DNA of 64,000 bases from Sphingobacterium micropteri. GTDB taxonomy: Bacteria > Bacteroidota > Bacteroidia > Sphingobacteriales > Sphingobacteriaceae. This document shows, piece after piece, positions 8,687-16,405 of the stretch. Position 1 is the stretch's first letter. Each line of letters begins with the position of its first letter. Position numbers and translations under genes: made by a program. The notes beneath the pieces are model-generated. The model searched no databases, was not told where the DNA came from, and saw nothing but the letters and a program-made list of their open reading frames with translations. The DNA is taken from positions 434,001 through 498,000 of the forward strand of contig NZ_JACOIK010000001.1 in assembly GCF_014692515.1 (NCBI RefSeq), given 5' to 3'.

Positions 8687-8687
8687 A

Positions 8688-8740
8688 CACTATTCGGACT
8701 CTATTCGTCCATTCAACGAGGATTTACTGTATAAATCATA
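8688..8740. repeat. 11-bp-period array fragment
   Basis: ACTATTCGG, ACTCTATTCGT, CCATTCAACGA, GGATTTACTGT: 11-nt steps that correspond one-for-one to units at 32061-32115 (ACTCTGTTCGG, ACTCTGTTCGC, CCGTTCAACGA, TGATTTACCGT). Confidence 0.6.
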
Positions 8741-8762
8741 ATGCAGTAGAAAGAGTTTTTAT

Positions 8763-9029
8763 CTAGAGCCAATTCTTGTTATATCGATCTACGATATCTT
8801 TCAAATCAATAGACTTGTTATCCGAACTTTCAATCTCTTTGTGTAGTTCGGGGAAGTCGTTTATAAGCTCCAAAAGAATCTTTTTTTGTTGCTTACACGG
8901 TACGTGAACTGGCGCATTTTCCTTAGCAAGGAAACGATAGGTGGCTTTAGCACTTGCAGAGGGCGAACCAGTTCCCACAGATGCATAAGTCGCAATTTGC
9001 GACTTAAAGAAAAACTTGGTGTCCTTCAT
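8763..9029 (-). pseudogene. C-terminal fragment of an unidentified (probably secreted) protein
   Basis: An 88-codon frame that overlaps the end of the amidohydrolase gene by 26 bp. The second half (KQQKKILLELINDFPELHKE then IESSDNKSIDLKDIVDRYN) resembles the C-terminal helical tail of uncharacterised secreted Bacteroidota proteins. The first 15 residues come from the amidohydrolase antisense/overlap region and contain the KSQIAT word that also occurs in ORF6N genes. Nothing upstream supplies a signal peptide. Best read as a remnant. Confidence 0.4.
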
Positions 9030-10362
9030 AGTATAGTGATTTCACTTGAGAAATACGAGATACTGCTTCGGCGGAGCAGGAGGCGTCGACTAATGCAAAG
9101 CTGGCCAAATCTCCTTCTTTTGGCCATTGTTGTACACCTTTGTCATCCAATGGAAGTATTCCAGCGGTCGGCAAACGCAGCATCCGTGATAGCGCAAATT
9201 CGGTCGACGCTCCATAGAGCTGCGCTGCTACATTTGCTTTTTGGAGAACACTTCCTGACCCGAACGTGTTCCAATGATCAATAACACTATCTGTACCTAC
9301 TAGAACCTCTACGCCATATTTTAGTAACGTTGGGATAGGCATGACGGTATTGCCGAACGGAACAGATGAAGCAATACCTATCCCTGCAGAAGCAAGCTTT
9401 TCTGCGATCGTTTCCTGCTGAGCTCTGTCCATATTGGCCAGTGCAAAAGCGTGGCTTATGTAGGTCTTGCCACGTAAGGCGGGATTTTCGATTGCCTTAT
9501 CAATCAGGTATTCGATCGTCTGCACGCCTGTCTTGCCAGACTCGTGAAGATGGATGTCAATACCTTTGCCGTAATCCAATGCTAATTGTACCATGTAATC
9601 AACGGGTTTTTCTATCGATCCATCAATAGAGTAGGGGTCAAGACCACCTATAAAATCAATGTCCAGTTGCGCAGCTTCTTTAAGATAAGAAGCAGAGTCT
9701 GTGTAGAAGATTCCGTGCTGTGGAAAGGCAACTATTTCTGCGCCGAATGATTGCTTTTTGTTTTCCAATGCTTTCTGCAAGTTGGCTAAAGACTGTAATT
9801 TGGATGTCGGCTCTATATTGACGTGGCTACGGGCAAAGTTGGTGCCGTATGACTGAAGTAGCTCTATCAGTTTTTCGGCTTTGTACGTGGAATTTTTCAA
9901 CAGATCGGGTATGATTTTTTGTTCTAATTCAATCATTCCTTTCACCCCATTAGATCGTGGGCCGATTGCTTGCCATTTGTCGCCGTAGAATGTTTTGTCC
10001 AGATGGATATGCATATCCTTAAAGGATGGCAGCATCAGCCAGCCCGATGCATCGGTGCCTACTTGATTTTTATCATTTGGTGAGATGCTTTTTATCTTGC
10101 CATTTTCAATCCGAATAGCGAATAGATCGGTCTGTGTAGCGACGACCTGTTCATTCTCGTATATAAAACCCGTCTCTAACCGCACATTCTTTAGAACTTG
10201 CGTCGTATCAGCGGCGCTCCTGGCAGCTGCCTCATGTTGTTTGTTGACGGATGTGTTTGGCGCAGACTGACCGATGTTTGGTGATAAGAATGCCCCTGCT
10301 AGCCCTACGGATGATCTTTTTAAAAAATCTTTTCGTGATACTCTTCCTGTTTCCACTGTCAT
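9004..10362 (-). CDS. Tat-exported amidohydrolase family protein (cytosine deaminase-like)
   Basis: About 452 residues from the second Met (MTVETGRVSRKDFLKRSSVG); a longer form starts 7 codons earlier. The N-terminus has a Tat motif (SRKDFLK) and a hydrophobic core ending near NIGQSAP, so it is exported folded. The metallo-amidohydrolase barrel shows MHIHLDKTF (about 116-124, metal His pair), HESGKTG and a late VLVGTDSVIDHW (metal Asp). The HIHLDK form and the lid layout resemble cytosine deaminase and N-isopropylammelide hydrolase relatives rather than dihydroorotase. Substrate unknown. It lies 77 bp downstream of a same-strand AraC gene, its probable activator. A dyad (TAAGTCGCAA / TTTGCGACTTA) overlaps the stop and may terminate transcription. 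Confidence 0.8.
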   Translation of the reverse strand: MTVETGRVSRKDFLKRSSVGLAGAFLSPNIGQSAPNTSVNKQHEAAARSAADTTQVLKNVRLETGFIYENEQVVATQTDLFAIRIENGKIKSISPNDKNQVGTDASGWLMLPSFKDMHIHLDKTFYGDKWQAIGPRSNGVKGMIELEQKIIPDLLKNSTYKAEKLIELLQSYGTNFARSHVNIEPTSKLQSLANLQKALENKKQSFGAEIVAFPQHGIFYTDSASYLKEAAQLDIDFIGGLDPYSIDGSIEKPVDYMVQLALDYGKGIDIHLHESGKTGVQTIEYLIDKAIENPALRGKTYISHAFALANMDRAQQETIAEKLASAGIGIASSVPFGNTVMPIPTLLKYGVEVLVGTDSVIDHWNTFGSGSVLQKANVAAQLYGASTEFALSRMLRLPTAGILPLDDKGVQQWPKEGDLASFALVDASCSAEAVSRISQVKSLYYEGHQVFL

Positions 10363-10439
10363 ATGCTTTGTTACGAATAACAAAGATACGGAGATCAGCA
10401 GTTTTATCGTTGAAAGATTCCTTCCATTCCTTGTAGATA

Positions 10440-11300
10440 TTATTCTTTTTTTCTAAAGATCGTCGGCGTTACTCCTGTTTGGGTTTTAAAGAAGTTGGAA
10501 AAGTGAGCATGGTCTGAGAAACCTAATTCTAAAGCCACGTATTTGATCGATAAATTGCTGTTTTGCAGTAAACGCTTTGCTTCCAAAATAACACGTCTCT
10601 GTATCAGCTGCGTCGCTGATAGCTTAAGATGTTTTTTACATAAGATATTCAGGTAATTAGGCGATACATGCAGTGCATTTGCATAATAGGATACAAACCT
10701 TTCGGTCTTGTAAAATTTATCAATAATCATATTGAAATCTGCAAGCCGAGGATTGGATTGGTAGATTTTATATTCTTCAAATATACGCTCAGCTTCCTTA
10801 CTTACAACAGCCGCGATAACTGCAGCACGAGCACTGATAAGCTCCGCTAACGTATCGGTTACCTTAAGTTCATTTTTGATTGCGTTGAATTCATAATGCA
10901 ATAAATCATATGCAGAATCAGACAGTTGAATGACGGGATGATTTTGATAATTCGCAAAAGAAAACCTGAAATAAGGTGCAAATCGCTCAAAAAATGCGCG
11001 TTGGACCATCAATTGATAACCGATACTGCCATCATGAATGTGCCAAGTGTGCATCTGCTGCGGAAATAGTATATGAATTTCCTTATTTCCTACAGGGTAA
11101 TCTATAGCGTCAATATGATGCACCCCTGACGCATGGTCGAAAAGAATGATCATAAAAAAATCATGCATATGAGGCGTGTCGATATGTCTCTCGCCTAGCA
11201 GCTCATGAAATAGAACATCGCTGCTACCTTGCGGCTGTCCTTCCGTGAAGTTGTTAATACCGATGGTAGGAATACGCTCTTTCTGACTGAAATCCTGCAT
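10440..11300 (-). CDS. AraC family transcriptional regulator
   Basis: 286 residues: an N-terminal cupin-like sensor (about 30-130, with HIDTPHMHDFFMIILFDHASG and FPQQMHTWHI) and a C-terminal double HTH (about 185-284, ANALHVSPNYLNILCKKHLK and IKYVALELGFSDHAHFSNFF). This is the typical single-component sugar or metabolite sensor layout. It is on the same strand as, and upstream of, the exported amidohydrolase, suggesting control of that gene. The ligand is unknown. Confidence 0.9.
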   Translation of the reverse strand: MQDFSQKERIPTIGINNFTEGQPQGSSDVLFHELLGERHIDTPHMHDFFMIILFDHASGVHHIDAIDYPVGNKEIHILFPQQMHTWHIHDGSIGYQLMVQRAFFERFAPYFRFSFANYQNHPVIQLSDSAYDLLHYEFNAIKNELKVTDTLAELISARAAVIAAVVSKEAERIFEEYKIYQSNPRLADFNMIIDKFYKTERFVSYYANALHVSPNYLNILCKKHLKLSATQLIQRRVILEAKRLLQNSNLSIKYVALELGFSDHAHFSNFFKTQTGVTPTIFRKKE

Positions 11301-11394
11301 ATAGGAAGTTTAGTGTTTGATAGGAAAAAGCGATCTACATTTACAAAAACGGCGAACGATCTTCCAAATTTTAAATGAAGTTTAGCTTTTTACT

Positions 11395-11591
11395 TTAAGC
11401 TAAAATCTCATCTTTAAATATAGCGATATTCTTAGTGATTTGCTCTATGGCTAGTCGTATTTTGGTCAGTCCCGACAACACCGCAACACCTTGTTCGGTA
11501 AACACAAAAGGGTAAATATTTGGAATAGCGTCCTTGTTCTAAGGTCGCATTTTGCGATCTTAGAATGGAGTCATATTCTTCTTTAATCTCC
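11395..11591 (-). pseudogene. ORF6N-domain gene fragment with frameshift and internal loss
   Basis: The minus strand reads IKEEYDSILRSQNATLEQGR then YSKYLPF; shifting by one base at a run of four T continues VFTEQGVAVLSG and then LTKIRLAIEQITKNIAIF to a TAA. RSQxATLxxGxxSKYxPxVFTEQGVxxLS is the ORF6N domain core (compare the gene starting at 21254). The N-terminal half is missing and the region after VLSG appears to have lost sequence. The 5' end abuts the stop of the 77-residue gene. Confidence 0.7.
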
Positions 11592-11816
11592 ATCCCTATA
11601 GTCGATAAGTTCAAATTTCACTACATCGCCCTGCTTGATGGTTATTTTGGTTCCCGAAGGTGTGTATTTTCCTGTCATACATGCTTCGTCAGCACCTAGC
11701 GGCTCCATATCTAAGTTCACGTCGTCGTGCTTTTCAAGCAGTTCTAACAAATCTGCGCGCAGCTTATCGAAATAATCGTTAACCAGTTTTAGGTTTCTTT
11801 CTTTTGTTTCGTCCAT
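11583..11816 (-). CDS. Hypothetical small acidic protein
   Basis: 77 residues, not recognised: a helical N-half (MDETKERNLKLVNDYFDKLR...LELLEKHDDV) and a C-half with alternating strands (MTGKYTPSGTKITIKQGDVVKFELIDYRDGD). The stop lies where an ORF6N fragment begins, so the native C-terminus may be lost. Its first 100 bp are duplicated at 4175-4286. Same-strand neighbours are debris. Confidence 0.45.
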   Translation of the reverse strand: MDETKERNLKLVNDYFDKLRADLLELLEKHDDVNLDMEPLGADEACMTGKYTPSGTKITIKQGDVVKFELIDYRDGD

Positions 11817-11853
11817 GATCTAAATATAACTAAAAATAGAAATATCTAAGCGA

Positions 11854-11930
11854 ATTTCAATCGGTAGAATGCCGATAATCTTCCGAACAATATGCAAACA
11901 AGATGCGAACAAGGTGCTGAACATCATCTT
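11854..11930. repeat. 11-bp-period degenerate array
   Basis: Consecutive 11-mers TAGAATGCCGA, TAATCTTCCGA, ACAATATGCAA, ACAAGATGCGA, ACAAGGTGCTG starting at 11865. The first four match units at 32160-32203 in the same order. The rest of the 11817-12134 spacer holds the gene fragment listed next. Confidence 0.65.
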
Positions 11931-12110
11931 TGTACCATTTGTCTAGCGCGTTTTAAGACATCCTCTTTTGGTTCAGCGTATAAGTTTATTGCCCTAACCT
12001 TCCAGGTTTCTATACATTGCTTCGCCAAGTTAACGGTATCGGGTCGAAAAATATCGGTGTCCCCTTTAGCGAAACAGTTGTGTGGATAATGATTGGTATA
12101 ATTTTGGTAC
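11924..12110 (-). pseudogene. Unidentified gene fragment (FAKGDT family)
   Basis: The minus strand encodes HYPHNCFAKGDTDIFRPD then TVNLAKQCIETWKVRAINLY and AEPKEDVLKRARQMVQR, ending in a stop. Composition and predicted helices look like a genuine protein C-terminus, but no start is present in register and its parent is not recognised. A related piece lies at 5111-5210. Confidence 0.4.
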
Positions 12111-12134
12111 TTAAAAAATATTAAATCATAAAGT

Positions 12135-12653
12135 ATGACTAGAAAACTATTGTTTGGGGTATTTGCTGCCCTTTTCGGTTTTTTTGTTTGCGCATGCAGC
12201 AAAGATCCAGTAGCAGACGAGATAAAAACAAATTATCTCCAATTAAAAATAGATGAGCGAGTAAAAACTTTCTCAGATGTGGAGGGGAGATGGGTTGATG
12301 GTGGCAACTTTTTAGAAATAATAGCCACAGATGATGGTAAAGAGTGGTTTACCTTTACGGTTATGTCTGAAACGACCAGAGTTTCGGCTGGGAATTACAC
12401 GTTAGATGATGAATCGGGATTTACTATTCTTTCCACCTATTCTCTAGTGGATGACAATGGTCAACTCAATTACGCCGGAACAAGAGGAACGTTAGCTCCA
12501 GAAGATGCTTTCAGTCTTCGAATAGATAAGATAGACAACGGCTCTGCGGAAGGTTCGTTTACTGGAGTACTCGTCCGCGTACAAGGAGAAAATACGCTTG
12601 GTATGGTAAAAATTACAGAAGGGCAATTTAAAACAGAACTTAAACCTAACTAA
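12135..12653 (+). CDS. Small lipoprotein of unknown function
   Basis: 172 residues. The signal peptide MTRKLLFGVFAALFGFFVCAC gives a lipobox with the acylated Cys at residue 21 followed by SKDP. The mature part is mostly beta (RWVDGGNFLEIIATDDGKEW, ESGFTILSTYSLVDDNGQ, GSFTGVLVRVQGEN), compatible with a lipocalin-like small barrel, but no family is recognised. The +2 residue is Ser, so outer-membrane sorting is likely. It is followed 170 bp later by another lipoprotein on the same strand. Confidence 0.65.
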   Translation: MTRKLLFGVFAALFGFFVCACSKDPVADEIKTNYLQLKIDERVKTFSDVEGRWVDGGNFLEIIATDDGKEWFTFTVMSETTRVSAGNYTLDDESGFTILSTYSLVDDNGQLNYAGTRGTLAPEDAFSLRIDKIDNGSAEGSFTGVLVRVQGENTLGMVKITEGQFKTELKPN

Positions 12654-12822
12654 AATTATATAGGTTTTCAATTTCAGCACTATAACTACGCAAATGCTTA
12701 TTGCGCAACTTTCAGTGGTCACGGTGTCGGCGAAGAGCTTGTCACGGCAGATGTTCACTATGCTAGAACTAAGCTGATACTTAATAGCGAACTGTTTCGG
12801 ATACAAAAAGCAAATTACTAAA

Positions 12823-13473
12823 ATGGATAAATATATCAGGATATTCAGACAAAGCATTTCCCAAAGTTTGATAGGCAGAACACATTATATTCAGATTGTA
12901 GCTGTCATGCTGTTTTTGTTTGGTCTTCTATTAACATCAAGCTGTGGCTCTCTGCCAAGAACAAGGCCGGCGGGAGTAGAACGAGCGTCGGATTTTCACG
13001 ACTTCAGAATTCAACGGAGCAGGTTGGGCAAAATCGAAATCGGTATGACCATTGAGGAAGCGGAGAAACACCTATCGGGATTTACAAAGGAAGAGCATGA
13101 TGCAGTAGCTTTTGGTTTTGGAGGTGGAAGCCCAGCATATTTATATTCTAGGGAAGGTGAAATAGTACTTGGATTGATTCCCAGACTCGATACGGATAGC
13201 CTGCTCTTCATTATTGCTGCACATGAGAAACTGAGAACGACAAACGGGCTAAATCCCAAATCGACCGTTAGTGAGCTTATTCAAAAGTATCCCGATTTTG
13301 CCGTGTGGTATGATGAAATGAACGAGTGGGAGTATTTTCAAGATGAAGACAATGGTTGGGATTTCATCTTTATGACGGATAAAGATACAGAAATTGGAGA
13401 ATATATGGGATTTGATAAGCCCGCAAAACCGAAGAACCTGGGTGTAAAAACCGATTGGATAACAATCCGATAA
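12823..13473 (+). CDS. Lipoprotein of unknown function, C-terminus likely replaced by duplicated DNA
   Basis: 216 residues. A hydrophobic stretch ends LLTSSCG, a lipobox; the true start may be the later Met of MLFLFGLLLTSSC at 12907, giving a normal-length signal peptide. The mature part has GKIEIGMTIEEAEKHLSGF (about 70-88), a motif common in small outer-membrane lipoproteins of the SmpA/BamE-like kind (GMTxxEVxxxLG). The stop codon TAA lies inside a 49-bp copy of the LLM gene 3' end (13468-13516), so the final residues may not be native. Confidence 0.6.
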   Translation: MDKYIRIFRQSISQSLIGRTHYIQIVAVMLFLFGLLLTSSCGSLPRTRPAGVERASDFHDFRIQRSRLGKIEIGMTIEEAEKHLSGFTKEEHDAVAFGFGGGSPAYLYSREGEIVLGLIPRLDTDSLLFIIAAHEKLRTTNGLNPKSTVSELIQKYPDFAVWYDEMNEWEYFQDEDNGWDFIFMTDKDTEIGEYMGFDKPAKPKNLGVKTDWITIR

Positions 13474-13516
13474 GGTGATCCCGATCGTTCGAGAAATGGA
13501 AAAAGTGTAGATAAAA
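13468..13516. repeat. 49-bp duplicate of the LLM oxidoreductase 3' end
   Basis: Identical to 6735-6783. It supplies the last two bases of the Arg codon and the TAA stop for the lipoprotein gene before it. Confidence 0.85.
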
Positions 13517-13609
13517 CAAAAGAAACCAGGAGGGTTGATTTACTTCAGCACCTGCTGGATCAGTTTGTTCATCTGCCGGGCACCTGATCAAGATTGAACC
13601 TAGCACCAG

Positions 13610-13699
13610 CCTCAATCCCCGAATCAGCTTTAAGCCTTCAAGATTTTTCAAAAGTTTGATCGCTTCGTCATCCAGAATATCCAATGTTACCGTTTTCAT
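13610..13699 (-). pseudogene. Remnant of a small antitoxin-type gene
   Basis: ATG at 13699 preceded by a strong AGGAGG, rare in this window. The first 29 codons (MKTVTLDILDDEAIKLLKNL then EGLKLI) look like the N-terminal strand-helix of small Bacteroidota antitoxins (TxxIxDxxAxxLLKxLExLxLI). The rest of the open frame, down to 13370, runs antisense through duplicated and lipoprotein DNA and is not convincing. No toxin partner is adjacent. Confidence 0.4.
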
Positions 13700-13804
13700 A
13701 CAAATACCTCCTTGCTTTTATCTCTAAATTTACAAATTGATTCTCCATTAGTTATTAGATAGCGATATAGGCAGAAGGAATAATCTGTGTTACTCAAAGT
13801 TCCA

Positions 13805-14569
13805 TTATGTCTTTCCTTTGTCCAGCTGTACTTGTGCTTCGTGTATTTGTTCAGTGTCTATCGACTTCCTCTGATTTAGTAACCATTCATAGATATCGGG
13901 ATTGGTCTCATAAAGATATTGTATTCCATGGCCTTCATCTTTAAGTCTATAAAAAGTAATATTCCCATTGCATTTCTTTAGAGAATCGGCTATTCTTTCT
14001 GTTTCACTTATATCGATTTCCTCGTCTGCGGTGCCGTGGAATGTCAGAATGGGAATATTCTTGAGTGTGCAAATTCGAGAGATATCATTATCATTTACCC
14101 CTCCACATAAAGGAACAATAGCCGCTATTTTTGCGGGGTGATCCAATGCTGCAATATATGTTCCATAACCACCCATACTTATTCCAGTTACGTAAACACG
14201 ACTTTTATCTATTCGATATCTTGAACTGACATCGTTGTACAAAGAATCAAACCAATTTTCCGAAGACCAGTATTTTCCATCTGGACACTGAGGAGCAACC
14301 ATGATAAAGTCAAATTCCTTTCCTTGATCTACCAAATAGGGCAGACCGTATACCTTTAGTTTTTCTAGATCATTTCCTTTTTGAGACCCACCGTGGAGAT
14401 AGATAACGAGAGGGTATTTGGATGTGTCATTATCGTAATTTTTAGGGAGATAGTTTAGGTACTTATATTTGACTTTTTGCTTTTCTTGGGCAATTGATAG
14501 TGATGTGAAAAAGCCAAAATTAATTACTACCATCATACCAATATTTAGATAAAGCTTAAATAATTTCAT
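13805..14569 (-). CDS. Exported alpha/beta-hydrolase, esterase/prolyl-oligopeptidase-like
   Basis: About 254 residues from MKLFKLYLNIGMM, which gives a proper signal peptide (cleavage near SLSIAQ-E); a longer start 18 codons upstream lacks this logic. Catalytic features: oxyanion stretch VIYLHGGSQKG, nucleophile elbow GISMGGYG (Ser), acid in FHGTADEEI, His in DEGHGIQ. This is the pattern of secreted feruloyl/acetyl-xylan-type carboxylesterases annotated as prolyl oligopeptidase family. Likely periplasmic. It stands alone, and a repeat module and a broken phosphoesterase gene precede it. Confidence 0.82.
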   Translation of the reverse strand: MKLFKLYLNIGMMVVINFGFFTSLSIAQEKQKVKYKYLNYLPKNYDNDTSKYPLVIYLHGGSQKGNDLEKLKVYGLPYLVDQGKEFDFIMVAPQCPDGKYWSSENWFDSLYNDVSSRYRIDKSRVYVTGISMGGYGTYIAALDHPAKIAAIVPLCGGVNDNDISRICTLKNIPILTFHGTADEEIDISETERIADSLKKCNGNITFYRLKDEGHGIQYLYETNPDIYEWLLNQRKSIDTEQIHEAQVQLDKGKT

Positions 14570-14643
14570 TAGTGATTCGGATTTTTTTAAAGTAAAAAAG
14601 TTATTTATAATTTCTTTTGACAATTAAAGCAATGGTATAAAAT

Positions 14644-14920
14644 CTAAATATTTTTACAGATAACCAATAAAGTTAACAATAAACTTTCTAGCACATGGAT
14701 GTTACTGTTTTTAGCGTACTCTTTTATCTTGTGTAAAGTACGAGGGTAAGATCCTTTGTAGTATTCATGATTTCCGAGAATATAGATCACGGGTATTTGT
14801 AACCCCAATGAGTTAAGCCAGGTTATGCCCTTTGTGCCAATATCTATATCTCCAGCCAATACTAAGACATCTATATCACCTACTGGAAAATCCACCCATG
14901 CATGTATAAATCTAGTTTCG
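14644..14920 (-). pseudogene. Metallophosphoesterase fragment
   Basis: The minus strand carries the middle of a calcineurin-like phosphoesterase: GDIDVLVLAGDIDIGTKGI and PVIYILGNHEYYKG (metal-binding GD and GNHE blocks). The N-terminal DxH block and the C-terminal GH block are absent. The 3' end runs straight into a copy of the dispersed module (ACCAATAAAGTTAACAATAA at about 14660), so the module marks the break. Confidence 0.75.
14657..14688. repeat. Dispersed promoter/palindrome module, copy b (partial)
   Basis: ACCAATAAAGTTAACAATAA then ACTTTCT corresponds to the module core. It lies at the truncation point of the phosphoesterase fragment. The spacer from 14921 to 15073 shows nothing else. 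Confidence 0.5.
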
Positions 14921-15073
14921 CATTTTATTTACAGATCGTGTAGGCTATATATTTCAAATAAACTGAAGATTTCCAGTGTCATTAGCCGTATAAAATTAAC
15001 AAACGATTACATCAAAAACAATGCTCTCTCCTTTCGCTGGTCATATTTGCATAGCCATAGCAATTCTCCAGTC

Positions 15074-15640
15074 TTATAAGAAACTGGCGACTAAACACGC
15101 GACTATAATAAAAGAAAACAGATAGTCCAGCCAAATCAACTTTCTCTTATCGTCTAAATCATAGGAAGAAAATCGTTTGGCCGTAATGATCAATTCCCAT
15201 GGTGTCAGTTTTTTAAACAGCTGACGGAAAAACTGAAAAGATAGAAGCATCACAAGTAATGTTTTCAGCGATGCTAAATTATTGCCATTGACTTTTTCCT
15301 TTTTATAAAAATCGATAGCTTTACCGTCCGCAGTTAACATTTGCATATGGAAATCTTTGTATATCTCCTGCATCTTATCCATGATTAGGTGTCCAATACC
15401 TTTTCCCTGATAGGAGGGGAGGACGAGTAGATGCGGATAGATGTCCCCATCCCAGGCAGTAATCAGCGAATGAGAATTTATTAACCCTTTAAGCAGTAGA
15501 ACAGGTTTCTGGGCTGCACTCCACGCATTGGCTTCGTATAATGGCAAAATTTGATCTGCGGTTAGGATGGTATTTCCGAAACCTGTAATCGATAGCGGGT
15601 TGGTAGATGGATTAGTAGATGGGTTGGTAGATACACAGCA
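15074..15640 (-). pseudogene. Chimeric remnant: internally deleted GNAT acetyltransferase joined to a membrane-protein tail
   Basis: Minus-strand frame. An upstream part without ATG (LSITGFGNTILTADQILPLY) leads into EANAWSAAQKPVLLLKGL, then LITAWDGD joins directly to IYPHLLVLPSYQGKGIGHLI. In intact GNAT proteins about 15 residues (the beta3-beta4 hairpin) separate these, so an in-frame internal deletion is inferred. After the QMLTADGKAIDFYKKE acetyl-CoA region the frame continues into LASLKTLLVMLLSFQFF and ends with a hydrophobic DYLFSFIIVACLVASFL unrelated to GNAT. Only a TTG start is available. A 12-bp tandem repeat (STNP codons) sits at the 5' end. A 127-bp piece is copied at 8559-8686. 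Confidence 0.65.
15595..15634. repeat. Three 12-bp tandem repeats
   Basis: Plus strand GGTTGGTAGATGGATTAGTA then GATGGGTTGGTAGAT: three copies of a 12-mer close to GATGGGTTGGTA, at the 5' edge of the GNAT remnant. Confidence 0.7.
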
Positions 15641-15733
15641 GAAGATATTAAGTCTCGTCCATGCTAATTCGAAAATATCAAACCGTGTTATGGCAATATC
15701 CTTTAGTCACGTTTTGCGACCCCAATTCAATTC

Positions 15734-16177
15734 TCATATATTATAATTATAAAATTTAAATGAACTTTCTTTGAAACCCATTTTTTCATAGAGGATTTGA
15801 GCGGGATTATCTTTTGCGGTACTTAAAGATATTCTAACACACTCGTCTCTTTTTGCAATTTCTATACTCTCGTTTATTAATAATTTGGCTATCCCTTGTT
15901 TTCTTTCAGTTTCTATAACATAAAGATCATTTAATACGAATGCTTTTCTTAACGAAGCCGAAGAAAAAGTAGGGTAGAGCTGGGTAAATCCGATAATACT
16001 TCCATTTCTTTCTGCATAGAGTAATATTGACTCATTGCTTCCCAGTCTTTTTCGTAGAAAATCTATTGTTCCCGGACTATCTTTTTCCATTCCGTAGAAT
16101 TCCCGATAAAGCGAAAAAATCGGTTCTATTTTAATAGCGTCATTTGCGGACGCAAGTTTTATTTCAATATCTTTCAT
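15734..16177 (-). CDS. GNAT family N-acetyltransferase
   Basis: 147 residues with a complete GNAT fold: MKDIEIKLASANDAIKIEPI (beta1-alpha1), SILLYAERNGSIIGFTQLYP (beta2-3), FVLNDLYVIETERKQGIAKLLI (beta4 and acetyl-CoA loop Rx-x-G-x-A) and NPAQILYEKMGFKESSFKFY at the end. It transfers acetyl from acetyl-CoA to an unknown amine. The ATG lies within the conserved repeat module (TTTCATAATTCATTATACC on the plus strand), so its expression probably uses that module as promoter. Confidence 0.87.
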   Translation of the reverse strand: MKDIEIKLASANDAIKIEPIFSLYREFYGMEKDSPGTIDFLRKRLGSNESILLYAERNGSIIGFTQLYPTFSSASLRKAFVLNDLYVIETERKQGIAKLLINESIEIAKRDECVRISLSTAKDNPAQILYEKMGFKESSFKFYNYNI

Positions 16178-16222
16178 AATTCATTATACCAATAAAGATA
16201 ACAAATAAACTTTCATTGTTAA
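16175..16222. repeat. Dispersed promoter/palindrome module, copy c
   Basis: CATAATTCATTATACCAATA then AAGATAAC and the palindrome-like ACAAATAAACTTTCATTGT. Abuts the start of the GNAT gene on the minus strand. Confidence 0.7.
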
Positions 16223-16233
16223 ACAATTAATCG

Positions 16234-16387
16234 CTCATTTTGCGCAACACTCGTGCATCGTTGCGTTGCCCGCATGGATGATTTTGACGCGTGTCAAAAC
16301 CGACTGCTACATTGCTTGTTTCGTACTGACGGATATCAAAGCCGTTACTTACATGGTCGATGGCATATTGAGCATACGCAAAATGAG
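16234..16387. repeat. 21-bp-period array bounded by an 11-bp inverted motif
   Basis: The left border CTCATTTTGCG (16234-16244) and right border CGCAAAATGAG (16377-16387) are perfect inverted copies. Between them the sequence steps in 21 nt: words TTGACGCGTGTCAAAACCGA, TGCTACATTGCTT, CTGACGGATATCAAAGCCGT, ACTTACATGGTCGATG recur in register and are shared with the array near 30.1-30.3 kb. It also contains the small dyad TTTTGAC GCGT GTCAAAA. Confidence 0.65.
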
Positions 16388-16405
16388 AGATGTTGCCAGA
16401 AGAAC

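Noticed and set aside
13370..13610. The rest of the 109-codon minus-strand frame beginning at 13699
   Set aside because: Only the first ~29 codons look like a gene; the remainder runs antisense to the lipoprotein and copied DNA.
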